A DNA stretch of 64,000 nt, from positions 164,587 through 228,586 of the forward strand of contig NZ_JAGOLP010000002.1 in NCBI RefSeq assembly GCF_017994015.1. The letters are read 5' to 3'. Positions 1 through 9,001 of the stretch are shown here, piece by piece. The position numbers were made by a program, and so were the translations under genes. The stretch's first letter is position 1. Each line of letters starts with the position of its first letter. This DNA comes from Ferrovibrio sp. Lineage in GTDB: Bacteria > Pseudomonadota > Alphaproteobacteria > Ferrovibrionales > Ferrovibrionaceae. The notes beneath the pieces are model-generated. The model ran no database searches. It saw only the letters and a program-made list of their open reading frames with translations, and was not told the DNA's origin.

Positions 1-296
1 CGCCGGGCTGGATCGCCTCCTCGGGCATGGATACCTATCCCGACTGGATGGGGCCGGTGATCCGCTCGATGCGCGAGAAAGTGCCGTTGCAGCGGCTCGG
101 CAGCGAGGCCGAGGTTTCCGCCGCCATCGTGTTCCTGCTCTCGCCGGCCGCCGGCTTCATCAGCGGTTCCTGCATCCGGGTGGATGGCGCGGTACCGAAT
201 GCACGGCCGAATTATGCCCTGCCGAAACACCGCAAATCGACCGCCTTTGATGGGTTTCACCGTGCCGTGATGCCGAAAGTGTTGCAGGAGGATTGA
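1..296 (+). CDS. SDR-family oxidoreductase, C-terminal fragment
   Basis: The reading frame is open from base 3 to a TGA at 294–296, so the gene begins upstream of the window. About 97 residues remain. They carry the typical C-terminal part of a short-chain dehydrogenase/reductase: a PGWIASSGMD loop after the (missing) active-site helix, then a VPLQRLGSEAEV helix and the closing FISGSCIRVDGA strand. It ends three bases before the carboxyltransferase start, so it is the first visible member of that operon. SDR genes accompany acyl-CoA carboxylases in terpene (atu) clusters, which fits. The exact substrate cannot be told because the Rossmann motif and catalytic Tyr-x3-Lys lie outside the window. 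Confidence 0.8.
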   Translation, partial: PGWIASSGMDTYPDWMGPVIRSMREKVPLQRLGSEAEVSAAIVFLLSPAAGFISGSCIRVDGAVPNARPNYALPKHRKSTAFDGFHRAVMPKVLQED

Positions 297-299
297 GCC

Positions 300-1919
300 A
301 TGGCGGTGATCCAGTCGCAGATCGATCCGGGCAGCGAATCTTTCCAGAAAAACCGTGCCGAGATGCTGGCGCTGATCGAGCAGTTCCGCGCCCTGGAACA
401 GCGTGTGCGTGACACCTCAAATGCCAAGCTGCCGGTATTCCAGAAACGCGGCCAGCTCACGCCGCGCCAGCGCATCGCTTTCCTGCTGGATCGCGGCGCG
501 CCCTGGCTGGAACTCTCCACACTCTGCGGTCTCAACATGCATGATGATGATGGCGCCGAGAATATCATGGGCGGCGGCTTCATTGCCGGCATCGGCTATG
601 TTTCCGGCATCCGCTGCATGGTCACGGCGTCCGATAGCGGCATCAAGGGCGGCACCATCGCGCCGATGGGCCTGGCGAAAACCCTGCGCGCCCAGGAAAT
701 CTGCCTCAAGAACAAGCTGCCTTTGGTCAGCCTGGTGGAATCCGGCGGTGCCAATCTGAATTATCAGGCGGAAATCTTTGTTGCCGGCGGGCAGACCTTT
801 GCCAATCTGGCGCGGCTTTCGGCTGCCGGCATTCCGCATATCACCGTGGTGCATGGCTCTTCCACAGCGGGCGGCGCCTATCAGCCCGGGCTATCCGATT
901 ATGTGGTGGTGGTGAAGCAGCGCGCCAAGATTTTCCTGGCCGGGCCGCCCTTGCTTAAAACCGCCACTGGCGAAATCGCCACCGACGAGGAACTGGGCGG
1001 CGCCGAGATGCACAGCACAATTTCCGGCGTGGCGGAATATCTCGCCGAAGACGATGCCGATGGCCTGCGCATCGCGCGCGACATCCTGGCGAAAATCCCG
1101 TGGAATGAACGGCTGGCGCCGGCCCAGGCGAAAGCCTGGCGCGAACCGCGCTACAGCCCGGATGAACTTTGCGGCGTGGTGCCGGTGGATTATCGCAAGC
1201 CCTATGATGTGCGCGAGGTGATCGCCCGCCTGGTGGATGATTCCGACTTTGTGGATTTCAAGGCTTTGTATGGCAGCCACACGGTTTGCGGCCAGGCGAC
1301 CATCGAGGGCGAAGCGGTCGGCATCATCGGCAATAATGGCCCGATCGATGCCCAGGGTGCCACCAAGGCGGCGCAGTTCATCCAGCTTTGTGACCAGGCC
1401 GACATGCCGCTGGTATTCCTGCAGAACACCACCGGCTACATGGTGGGCAAGGAAGCCGAACGCGGCGGCATCGTCAAACATGGCTCGAAGATGATCCAGG
1501 CTGTCACCAATGCCCGGGTTCCGAAACTCACCCTGCATATTGGTGCCTCCTTTGGCGCCGGCAATTACGGCATGTGCGGCCGCGCCTATGATCCGCGTTT
1601 CATCTTCGCCTGGCCGAATAACCGCATTGCCGTGATGGGGCCGGAACAGGCCGCCGGTGTGCTGGCCATCGTGGCCGAGGAAAAATTCCGCCGCGCCGGC
1701 GCCGAACCCGATGCGGCGATGATCGAGGGCATGCGGCAGAAGGTGATCAAGAAGATGGAAAAGGAAAGCACGGCGCTGTTTGCCACGGCACGGCTCTGGG
1801 ATGACGGCCTGATCGATCCACGTGATTCACGCCGCCTGCTGGCGCTCTGCCTGGCGGCCTGCCGCGATGCTGATCGGCGCCAGCCCAAGGCCAACGCTTT
1901 CGGCATCGGCCGCATGTGA
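300..1919 (+). CDS. Acyl-CoA carboxylase beta (carboxyltransferase) subunit, AtuC/MccB-like
   Basis: This 539-residue protein transfers the carboxyl group from carboxybiotin to an acyl-CoA. It has the two crotonase-like halves of the family: the N half with ESGGANLN near residue 147 and TAGGAYQPGLSDY near 185, and the C half with NTTGYMVGKEAE near 373 and GASFGAGNYGMCGRAYDPR near 414. The length fits both methylcrotonyl-CoA carboxylase (leucine pathway) and geranyl-CoA carboxylase (acyclic terpene pathway). The neighbouring order SDR–beta–acyl-CoA dehydrogenase–alpha resembles atuB-C-D-F. The ribosome site AGGAGG lies just before ATG 300. Geranyl-CoA is my slight preference, not a proof. Confidence 0.88.
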   Translation: MAVIQSQIDPGSESFQKNRAEMLALIEQFRALEQRVRDTSNAKLPVFQKRGQLTPRQRIAFLLDRGAPWLELSTLCGLNMHDDDGAENIMGGGFIAGIGYVSGIRCMVTASDSGIKGGTIAPMGLAKTLRAQEICLKNKLPLVSLVESGGANLNYQAEIFVAGGQTFANLARLSAAGIPHITVVHGSSTAGGAYQPGLSDYVVVVKQRAKIFLAGPPLLKTATGEIATDEELGGAEMHSTISGVAEYLAEDDADGLRIARDILAKIPWNERLAPAQAKAWREPRYSPDELCGVVPVDYRKPYDVREVIARLVDDSDFVDFKALYGSHTVCGQATIEGEAVGIIGNNGPIDAQGATKAAQFIQLCDQADMPLVFLQNTTGYMVGKEAERGGIVKHGSKMIQAVTNARVPKLTLHIGASFGAGNYGMCGRAYDPRFIFAWPNNRIAVMGPEQAAGVLAIVAEEKFRRAGAEPDAAMIEGMRQKVIKKMEKESTALFATARLWDDGLIDPRDSRRLLALCLAACRDADRRQPKANAFGIGRM

Positions 1920-1950
1920 CAGACAAAACAATTCACGGGAGGAAAACACA

Positions 1951-3111
1951 ATGCTGGCATTGACCCAGGAACATGAAGAAATCCGCCGCAACGTGCAGAA
2001 ATTTGTTGAGGCCGAGATCAACCCGCATGTTGATGAATGGGAGCGCGACGGATTTTTCCCGGCGCATGAGCTGTTCCGCAAGATGGGCCAGCTCGGCTTT
2101 CTCGGCATCAACAAGCCGGAAGCCTATGGCGGGCTGGGTCTGGATTATTCCTATCACATGATGATGGTGGAGGCCCTGGGCCATATCACCTGCGGCGGCG
2201 TGCCGATGGCGATCGGCGTGCAGACCGATATGGCCACCCCGGCTTTGGCGCGCTTCGGCTCGGATGAACTGCGCCGCGAATTCCTGGTGCCGGCAATTGC
2301 CGGCGAGATGGTAAGCTGCATCGGCGTGTCGGAACCCGGTGCCGGCTCGGATGTGGCGAATATCAAAACCACGGCGCGACATGATGGCGATGACTACGTG
2401 ATCAATGGCGGCAAGCTGTGGATCACCAATGGCACGCAGGCTGACTGGATGTGCCTGCTGGCCAATACCGGTGACGGCCCGATGCATCAGAACAAGTCGC
2501 TGATTGTGCTGCCGCTGAAAACCAAGGGCGTGACGGTGGCGCGTAAACTCGACAAGCTCGGCATGCGCTCGTCGGATACGGCGCAGTTGTTTTTTGACGA
2601 TGTGCGGGTGCCGCGCCGCCATCTCATCGGCCAGGAAGGCCATGGCTTTGTCTACCAGATGATGCAGTTCCAGGAAGAACGGCTGTGGTGCGCCATCTCG
2701 ATGCTGGTGGCGCTGGATCGCATCATCGCCGACACCATCGAGTATACCCGCAACCGCAAGGCTTTTGGCCAGTCGATCCTGGATAATCAGGTGGTGCATT
2801 TCCGCCTTGCCGAATTGCAGACCGAGGTGGAATTGCTGCGTTCGATCAGTTATCGCGCCGCCGGGCTGATGCTGAATGGCGAGGATGTCACCAAGCTGGC
2901 CTCGATGGCCAAGCTGAAGGCCGGAAGGCTGGTGCGCGAACTGACCGATGCCTGCCTGCAATATTACGGCGGCATGGGTTTCATGAATGAAACCCCGATC
3001 AGCCGCGCCTATCGCGATAACCGCCTGGCTTCCATCGGCGGCGGCGCCGACGAGGTGATGCTGGGCATCATCTGCAAATATATGGGCACCCTGCCCGGCA
3101 AGAAGAAATAG
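1951..3111 (+). CDS. Acyl-CoA dehydrogenase (citronellyl-/isovaleryl-CoA type)
   Basis: FAD-dependent acyl-CoA dehydrogenase of 386 residues, oxidising an acyl-CoA to the 2-enoyl-CoA and passing electrons to ETF. It shows the EPGAGSDVANIKTTA flavin-binding stretch, KLWITNG near residue 156, MRSSDTAQLFFDDVRVP near 206, and the C-terminal QYYGGMGFMNETPISR and GGGADEVM motifs. The ATG at 1951 is chosen over an earlier in-frame ATG inside the previous gene because GGGAGG sits at 1938–1943. In the operon it would supply the unsaturated substrate for the carboxylase, as AtuD or isovaleryl-CoA dehydrogenase does. Confidence 0.88.
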   Translation: MLALTQEHEEIRRNVQKFVEAEINPHVDEWERDGFFPAHELFRKMGQLGFLGINKPEAYGGLGLDYSYHMMMVEALGHITCGGVPMAIGVQTDMATPALARFGSDELRREFLVPAIAGEMVSCIGVSEPGAGSDVANIKTTARHDGDDYVINGGKLWITNGTQADWMCLLANTGDGPMHQNKSLIVLPLKTKGVTVARKLDKLGMRSSDTAQLFFDDVRVPRRHLIGQEGHGFVYQMMQFQEERLWCAISMLVALDRIIADTIEYTRNRKAFGQSILDNQVVHFRLAELQTEVELLRSISYRAAGLMLNGEDVTKLASMAKLKAGRLVRELTDACLQYYGGMGFMNETPISRAYRDNRLASIGGGADEVMLGIICKYMGTLPGKKK

Positions 3112-3129
3112 CGGCCAGTAACCGCAGGC

Positions 3130-3158
3130 GTCATGCGCGGATCAGGTCCGCGCATGAC
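3130..3158. repeat. Perfect 12-bp inverted repeat, likely dispersed palindromic element
   Basis: Arms 3130–3141 and 3147–3158 are perfect reverse complements (GTCATGCGCGGA / TCCGCGCATGAC) around a 5-base loop. It fills the gap between the dehydrogenase and the biotin carboxylase. Its translation in one frame gives an MRGPDPRMT-like string, which is a familiar signature of dispersed intergenic palindromes in alphaproteobacterial genomes. It could fold in mRNA and tune expression of the downstream gene. There is no T-run, so it is a poor intrinsic terminator. Confidence 0.7.
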
Positions 3159-3182
3159 GATAGGAAAAAAGGGGCGTCGTCC

Positions 3183-5150
3183 ATGCCGACATTCGACACC
3201 ATCCTGATCGCCAATCGCGGCGAGATTGCCTGCCGTGTGATCCGCTCGGCGCGTGCGCTCGGCTATCGCAGTGTGGCAGTATATTCCGAAGCCGATGCCG
3301 GCGCGCCGCATATGCGGCTGGCGGATGCCGCCGTGTGCATCGGCGGCGCCGAGGCGAAGCAGAGTTACCTCAATCCCGATGCCTTGCTGGCGGCAGCGCG
3401 CCAGAGCGGCGCCCAGGCGATCCATCCGGGCTATGGTTTCCTGTCTGAGAATGCCGCATTCGCCGCCGCCGTTGCCGCTGCCGGGCTGGTTTTCATCGGC
3501 CCGCCGGCTGTGGCGATTGCGGCGATGGGCAACAAGGCGGCAGCAAAACGGCGTATGATCGAAGCCGGCGTACCCTGTGTGCCGGGTTATCAGGGCGACG
3601 ATCAGTCCGATGCCGCTTTGTTTTCCGAGGCGCAGCGCATCGGCCTGCCGGTGATGGTGAAGGCGGCGGCCGGCGGCGGCGGCCGCGGCATGCGCCTGGT
3701 GCATGAACCGGCCGCTTTGCTGGCGGCAATCCAGGGTGCACGGTCGGAAGCCGAAAATGCCTTCGGCTCCGGCGAGCTGATCCTGGAAAAGGCGGTGATC
3801 GATGCGCGCCATGTCGAGATCCAGGTTTTTGCCGACAGCCAGGGCCATGTGATCCATCTTGGCGAACGTGATTGCAGCGTGCAGCGCCGGCATCAGAAGG
3901 TGATCGAGGAAGCGCCATCCCCGGCCGTGAATGCCGATCTGCGCGCCCGCATGGGGGCGGCGGCAGTGGCGGCGGCCCGTGCCATCGGCTATGTCGGCGC
4001 CGGCACGGTGGAATTCCTGCTCGATGGCAATGGGCGGGATTTCTATTTCCTGGAAATGAATACCCGGCTGCAAGTGGAGCATCCGGTGACCGAGGCGATC
4101 ACCGGGCTTGATCTGGTGGCGTGGCAGATTGCCGTGGCAGCCGGTCAGCCGTTGCCGCTGGTGCAGGAAGCCGTGGCGCTTAGCGGCCATGCCATCGAAG
4201 TGCGGCTTTATGCCGAGGCACCGCATCAGGGTTTCCTGCCGCAATCCGGCCGGCTGGCGCTGTGGCAGCCGCCGCTCGGGCTGGAGGGTATCCGGGTGGA
4301 TCACGGCCTTGGCGAAGGCCAGGAGATCACGCCCTATTATGATCCGATGATTGCCAAGATCATTGCCCATGGGCCGGATCGCGCCACCGCCTTGCGCCGC
4401 CTGCTAAACGCCCTGGAACAGACCGGCGCGCTTGGCATCACCACCAATCGTGGTTTCCTGATCGATCTGCTCAGCCATGCGGAATTTGCCAAGGGCGCCG
4501 CCAGCACCGGCTTCATCCCGCAGTTTTTTGCCGAGATCGCCGCGCCGCGCCCGGATGCCCGCGCCATCGGCCTGGCCGCCGTGTTGTGTTACGCCCGCGC
4601 CGCCCGCGCCTGCGGCCACGATCCGGCCCTGGCCTGGTCAAGCAATGGCGTGCTGGCTTCGCCGTTTGAATTGGGTTGTGGTGAGGCAAGCTGGAAGGGT
4701 GAAATACTGCCGCTTGGCCCGGCCGGGTATCGTATCATGCTGAACGGTGCCACGCTGGATATCACGCTGCCGGATGCCGGCCGCGCCGTGATTGCCGGCG
4801 AGGCGATGGATTTCAGGGCGGTGTTTGACGGCGACGACCTGCTGCTCAAACTCGGTGCGCTGGATCTGCGGCTCAGCGACCAGCTTTATCGCCCGCGTGG
4901 CGGCGATGCCGTTGCCGGCGAAGCCGAATTGCGCGCACCGATGAATGGCAGGATTGTTGCCGTGCTGGCCGAGGCCGGCGAGCCTGTAGTGAAAGGCCAG
5001 CGTATCGTGATTCTGGAAGCGATGAAGATGCAGCATGAGGTGACGGCGCGGCGCGACGGTGTGCTGGATAGCGTGCCGGTGAAGCCTGGCGACCAGGTGG
5101 CAACGCGGCAATTGCTGGCAGCACTGAAGCCGTTGGAGTCTGGCGCATGA
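3183..5150 (+). CDS. Acyl-CoA carboxylase alpha subunit (biotin carboxylase + biotin carrier)
   Basis: 655 residues. The N-terminal biotin carboxylase starts ILIANRGEIACRVIRSARALG, has the ATP-grasp glycine loop KAAAGGGGRGMR near residue 161 and the catalytic EMNTRLQVEHPVTE near 292. The C-terminal biotinyl domain carries EAMKMQHE near 613, whose Lys takes biotin. It charges biotin with bicarbonate using ATP and hands it to the beta subunit encoded at 300–1919. The length is close to both LiuD (methylcrotonyl-CoA) and AtuF (geranyl-CoA). It overlaps the next gene by four bases (ATGA). Confidence 0.92.
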   Translation: MPTFDTILIANRGEIACRVIRSARALGYRSVAVYSEADAGAPHMRLADAAVCIGGAEAKQSYLNPDALLAAARQSGAQAIHPGYGFLSENAAFAAAVAAAGLVFIGPPAVAIAAMGNKAAAKRRMIEAGVPCVPGYQGDDQSDAALFSEAQRIGLPVMVKAAAGGGGRGMRLVHEPAALLAAIQGARSEAENAFGSGELILEKAVIDARHVEIQVFADSQGHVIHLGERDCSVQRRHQKVIEEAPSPAVNADLRARMGAAAVAAARAIGYVGAGTVEFLLDGNGRDFYFLEMNTRLQVEHPVTEAITGLDLVAWQIAVAAGQPLPLVQEAVALSGHAIEVRLYAEAPHQGFLPQSGRLALWQPPLGLEGIRVDHGLGEGQEITPYYDPMIAKIIAHGPDRATALRRLLNALEQTGALGITTNRGFLIDLLSHAEFAKGAASTGFIPQFFAEIAAPRPDARAIGLAAVLCYARAARACGHDPALAWSSNGVLASPFELGCGEASWKGEILPLGPAGYRIMLNGATLDITLPDAGRAVIAGEAMDFRAVFDGDDLLLKLGALDLRLSDQLYRPRGGDAVAGEAELRAPMNGRIVAVLAEAGEPVVKGQRIVILEAMKMQHEVTARRDGVLDSVPVKPGDQVATRQLLAALKPLESGA

Positions 5151-5692
5151 ATGCAGCCGAAAAACCGCTGCCGGCCAGCATCCGGCCGATCCGCGCCGCT
5201 GATCTGGAGGAATTCCGCGCCTGCCTTGATCGTGTGGCGCGCGAGCGGGTGCATATCGCTTTCACGGCGGCGCCCAAGGTGCAGCAGGCACAGTTTTTCC
5301 TAGGCAACATGCTGAAGCGCGCTTTGCCCTTTGTGGTGGCGGAATGCCCGATTGATGGCATTGTCGGATGGTGCGACATCTATGTGGAAACCGAGGATGA
5401 GCTGCGGCCGGGCTACAGCCATGTCGGCCGCCTGGGCATGGGGCTGGATGTGAAATTCCGTGGCCTCGGCCTGGGCAGCGCCATGCTGCGCGTGGCGCTT
5501 GATCTGGCGCGCAGCACCCGCATCGAGCGGGTGGAATTGCAGGTCTATGCCTCCAACGAACCGGCCATCGCGCTCTATCGCAAATTTGGCTTCGAAACCG
5601 AAGGCGTGCGGCGCCGCGCCCGCAAGCTGGATGGCCGCTACGACGATGTGGTGATGATGGCGCGGCTCAGGCCGCCACAGATGCAGGATTAG
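5147..5692 (+). CDS. GNAT-family N-acetyltransferase
   Basis: 181-residue GNAT acetyltransferase that should move an acetyl group from acetyl-CoA to an amine. The acetyl-CoA-binding motif A is seen as GLDVKFRGLGLGSAML at about residues 98–113, followed by the helix and the ASNEPAIALYRKFGFE strand typical of the fold's C-terminal half. The start codon overlaps the stop of the biotin carboxylase gene, so it is translationally coupled and belongs to the operon. A role in catabolism is not obvious; acetylation of an operon enzyme is one guess. Confidence 0.8.
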   Translation: MNAAEKPLPASIRPIRAADLEEFRACLDRVARERVHIAFTAAPKVQQAQFFLGNMLKRALPFVVAECPIDGIVGWCDIYVETEDELRPGYSHVGRLGMGLDVKFRGLGLGSAMLRVALDLARSTRIERVELQVYASNEPAIALYRKFGFETEGVRRRARKLDGRYDDVVMMARLRPPQMQD

Positions 5693-5696
5693 CCCG

Positions 5697-6839
5697 ATGC
5701 CGCAAGCCTCGCCCTATTACAGCGCCGAACATGAAGCCTTCCGCGAGCAGCTACGCCGCTTTGTGGCGCGCGAGATCGAGCCTTATGCCGATGCCTGGGA
5801 CGAGGCCGGCGAATTTCCGCGCGAGTTATACCGCAAGGCTGCTGCCATCGGCCTGCTGCAACTGAATTTCCCGGAAGCTTATGGCGGCGTGAAAGCCGAC
5901 CGTTTCTTTGCCGTGATTGCCGGGCAGGAACTGGCGCGTGGCGGCGCCGGCGGCGTCTGCGCCTCTTTGCTCAGCCACACCATCGGCGCGCCGCCAATCG
6001 CCAAGCTGGGCAGCGATGAATTGAAGGCGCGTGTGCTGCCCGGCATTCTGGCCGGCGAGAAAATTTCCGCTCTCGCCATCACCGAACCCGGCGGCGGCTC
6101 GGATGTGGCCAATCTGCGCACAACGGCGCGGCGCGATGGCGATGATTATGTCGTCAAGGGCGAAAAAACTTTCATCACCTCGGGCATGCGGGCGGATTAC
6201 TACACCGTTGCGGTACGCACCGGCGGCCCCGGCATGGGCGGCATCTCGCTGTTGCTGATTGAACGCGACACACCCGGTTTCACGCGCACGCCGCTGCGTA
6301 AGATGGGCTGGTGGGCATCGGATACCGCCACGCTGCATTTTGACGAATGCCGCGTGCCGGCGGCCAATCTGATCGGCGCCGAGAATGCCGGCTTCCTCGG
6401 CATCATGCTGAATTTCAACGACGAGCGGCTCGGCCTTTCAGCTTCCTGCGCCGGCTTTGCCCGCACCGCCTATGATGAGGCGGTGGCCTATGCGCGCCAG
6501 CGCGAGACTTTCGGCAAACCGCTGATCAAACATCAGGTGATCCGCCACAAGCTGGTGGATATGGCGCAGCAGATTCATGCCACCGAGGCGATGCTGGAAA
6601 ACATCGCCTGGCGGCTCGATCAGGGCGAAAGCCCGGTGGCCGAATTATGCATGCTGAAAAACCAGGCGACCCAGACCCTGGCCTTCTGCGCCTCGGAAGC
6701 AGTGCAGATTTTTGGCGGCGCCGGCTATATGCGTGGCGCCAAGGTGGAACGTATCTACCGCGAGGTGAAGGTGAATGCCATCGGCGGCGGCGCCGAGGAA
6801 ATCATGAAAGACCTGGCCAGCCGGCAACTCGGCTGGTGA
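5697..6839 (+). CDS. Acyl-CoA dehydrogenase, second paralogue
   Basis: 380-residue acyl-CoA dehydrogenase. Motifs in order: EPGGGSDVANLRTTA near 130, KTFITSG near 156, MGWWASDTATLHFDECRVP near 202, QIFGGAGYMRGAKVERIYRE near 336 and GGGAEEIM near 364. It starts five bases after the acetyltransferase stop and ends the operon; the next gene faces it on the other strand. It is clearly different from the dehydrogenase at 1951 (for instance RGAKVERIYRE replaces NETPISRAYRD), so the two probably act on different chain lengths or at different steps. Confidence 0.87.
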   Translation: MPQASPYYSAEHEAFREQLRRFVAREIEPYADAWDEAGEFPRELYRKAAAIGLLQLNFPEAYGGVKADRFFAVIAGQELARGGAGGVCASLLSHTIGAPPIAKLGSDELKARVLPGILAGEKISALAITEPGGGSDVANLRTTARRDGDDYVVKGEKTFITSGMRADYYTVAVRTGGPGMGGISLLLIERDTPGFTRTPLRKMGWWASDTATLHFDECRVPAANLIGAENAGFLGIMLNFNDERLGLSASCAGFARTAYDEAVAYARQRETFGKPLIKHQVIRHKLVDMAQQIHATEAMLENIAWRLDQGESPVAELCMLKNQATQTLAFCASEAVQIFGGAGYMRGAKVERIYREVKVNAIGGGAEEIMKDLASRQLGW

Positions 6840-6846
6840 GCCGGCT

Positions 6847-8568
6847 TCAGCCCACCGGCTCATGCTGCGGATGGGCGCGCAGCCATTGTTCGGCTTCGCG
6901 CACCACCTGCGGCGTGGTGCCCTCGCGCATATCCTTGTGGCGCTCGATCAGATGCCGCATGGTTGCGCCTGCCTCAGTGTTTTTTCCCTGGCTTTGCTGC
7001 GCCAGGGCCTTGCCCTGCAAGGCGCGGGCGGCAAAGCCGCGCACCATACTGTCCTGGCTGGTGCCGAAATCCGCATCCACGCCATCAAAGGCGGTGATCG
7101 CTTCGTCAAGCATGCCCAGCACCATGTAGGTGGTGGCGCGCAAGAGCTGTTTCGATGCCACGCCCCGGCTGCGGTCCGGTTCCGGCTTGGCGCGTTCGGC
7201 CTGCAATTCGGCCTCGACATTGCCCAGGGCTTTCATCACATCCATGCGGCCCTGCTGCAACCGATAGGCGCTGGCCTTGGCGCTGGCGGCCTGGGCGGCT
7301 ATTTCGCGCAATTCGGTTCGCGGGCTGTTGCCCAGCTGGTTGATGGCGCTGTCGAAAGTGGCAATCGCCTCATCAAAACGTTGCAAGCGCAGCAGCACGC
7401 GGCCGCTGCCGATCTGCGCCTGGCCAACCAGATCGAGCTGCGGGCCGGGCCGCGCCTGCCCGGCCTTGCGCAGCACCGCCTGGTAAACCGGCAAAGCCTC
7501 GGCCGGTCGGCCCAGGGCCTGGAGCAGCGCGGCCTTGTTGAGCAGGGCACGGCCCAGCGGATTGACCAGTCCTGCCTCGTTGTAGCTGTCGAAATACAGC
7601 ATGGCCAGGTCATAGCTGTCGATGGCTTCCTGGCGCCGGCCTTGATTGCTCAGCGCCACACCGCGATTGACCAGCGCCAATGCGCTCCAGGCACGCGCTT
7701 CGGCGGTGTTGGCCAGCATGCCGGTTTTCACCGCTTCGCCATAAGCCTCGATGGCATCATTCGGGCGTTTCAGCTGCTCGGTAAACAGCAACCCCTTGCG
7801 GGCATGGGCAATGGTGGTTTCCAGGCGCAATTCCGCCGTGGTGCCGCGGCCATGCTGCGCGATCACTTCATTCAGCATCGCCAGTGCATCGTCCAGCAGG
7901 CCACGCTGTTGCAGCGCCCAGGCCAGATGGCGCCGGCTGCGCGCACAGGTGTTGATGCGGCGCTGATCGGTGCTGGTGCAATGATCGGCGATGCTCTGCC
8001 GCAGCAGGATCGCGGCTTCGGTGAATTTGCGCTGGTCGATCAGCACCTCGCCCTGAAACAGCCGCGAGGTGGCGATGTGATTTTTGTAAAGATCATCCTT
8101 GCCGCTGCCGGCGCTGACCACGGCAGCCTCGAAGGCGGCATAGGCATCATCCGGCCGGTTCAGCACCCGATATTGCTGCGCGATGGACATTTTCGCCGAA
8201 ATGACAAAACGCTTGAGATTCGGTTCGGTGGTATCACCCCAGCTTTTGACAATCCCCTCATACACGGCAATGGCCTCGGCGGGGCGGCCGGCCCGTTGCA
8301 GGGCATTGGCCTTGTTATACTGGTTTTCGATCTTCACCTGCGGATTGGTGGAAAGCCGGGTGGCTTCGTCATAAGCCTTGAGCTGGCCATCCAGCGCGGC
8401 GCTGTATTGCGGCACCGGCAGCGGCCTTGTGACAGCTTCCTGGGCTGTGCTGGCCGCCGGGGCTGTGGTCACCGGCCGGGTATCCTGGTTGCCGCTATTG
8501 CAGCCGGCCAGGATCAGCAACAACAGCAGCGCAGGCTTGTGCAGGCCGAAGGTAGAGTGAAGGCGCAT
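6847..8568 (-). CDS. TPR-repeat lipoprotein
   Basis: 573 residues beginning with a lipoprotein signal: hydrophobic ALLLLLILAGC with the lipobox Cys at residue 23. The rest is a string of tetratricopeptide-like helical repeats, for example GRPAEAIAVYEGIV, RPDDAYAAFEAAV, RRQEAIDSYDLAMLYF and LQRFDEAIATFDSAI. It is therefore likely a membrane-anchored periplasmic or outer-membrane scaffold. No catalytic domain is visible. It is convergent with the acyl-CoA dehydrogenase (7-bp gap) and divergent from the cupin gene. A 570-residue open frame on the opposite strand is a high-GC shadow. Confidence 0.82.
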   Translation of the reverse strand: MRLHSTFGLHKPALLLLLILAGCNSGNQDTRPVTTAPAASTAQEAVTRPLPVPQYSAALDGQLKAYDEATRLSTNPQVKIENQYNKANALQRAGRPAEAIAVYEGIVKSWGDTTEPNLKRFVISAKMSIAQQYRVLNRPDDAYAAFEAAVVSAGSGKDDLYKNHIATSRLFQGEVLIDQRKFTEAAILLRQSIADHCTSTDQRRINTCARSRRHLAWALQQRGLLDDALAMLNEVIAQHGRGTTAELRLETTIAHARKGLLFTEQLKRPNDAIEAYGEAVKTGMLANTAEARAWSALALVNRGVALSNQGRRQEAIDSYDLAMLYFDSYNEAGLVNPLGRALLNKAALLQALGRPAEALPVYQAVLRKAGQARPGPQLDLVGQAQIGSGRVLLRLQRFDEAIATFDSAINQLGNSPRTELREIAAQAASAKASAYRLQQGRMDVMKALGNVEAELQAERAKPEPDRSRGVASKQLLRATTYMVLGMLDEAITAFDGVDADFGTSQDSMVRGFAARALQGKALAQQSQGKNTEAGATMRHLIERHKDMREGTTPQVVREAEQWLRAHPQHEPVG

Positions 8569-8665
8569 GGCTGAACCAATGGGGCGAATCGCAATGCTAC
8601 CAAAGTGGCAAAAAACCGATTATACGGCAATCGAAAGCTGAAAAGCCGCGCCAGCCGCCAGGATT

Positions 8666-9001
8666 ATGACCATGCAGATCAACGAGCTTCCCTTTGGCAC
8701 CACCGATTGGGCCAGTGTGCCGGCAACCGAGCATCAGGGCGAAACCGGCATGGCCACCTGGCGCACGCGCCAGTTCGGCCCGATCCGGGTGCGGCGGGTG
8801 GATTACACGCCGGGTTATCTGGCCGATCATTGGTGTGTGAAAGGCCATATCCTGTTTGTGCTGGAAGGCGAGTTGGTTACTGAACTCAAGGATGGCCGGG
8901 TTTTCACCCTCGGCCCGGGCCAGAGCTACCAGGTGGCCGACAATGCCGAGCCGCACCGTTCCAGCACCAGCACGGGCGCCAAGCTGTTCATTGTGGATTG
9001 A
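8666..9001 (+). CDS. Small cupin, DHCW-motif family
   Basis: 111-residue single-domain cupin. The first cupin motif is seen as GYLADHWCVKGHILFVLEGEL (about residues 50–70), with Asp-His-Trp-Cys followed by a His, and the second half as FTLGPGQSYQVADNAEPHRSS. The DHWC variant matches a known small family of cupins of unknown substrate. Metal binding through the two His of motif 1 and the His in EPHRSS is likely. Its last 14 bases overlap the end of the convergent AraC-type gene. A start at 8672 is possible. Confidence 0.8.
   Translation: MTMQINELPFGTTDWASVPATEHQGETGMATWRTRQFGPIRVRRVDYTPGYLADHWCVKGHILFVLEGELVTELKDGRVFTLGPGQSYQVADNAEPHRSSTSTGAKLFIVD

Noticed and set aside
3009..4370. 453-residue minus-strand frame opposite the biotin carboxylase
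   Set aside because: Shadow frame; the plus strand carries a complete conserved enzyme. Its only interesting part is the repeat-like MRGPDPRMT at the palindrome.
6862..8574. 570-residue open frame on the plus strand
   Set aside because: It lies wholly opposite the TPR lipoprotein, has a Gln/His/Ala-rich composition typical of antisense shadows in GC-rich DNA, and shows no family motif.
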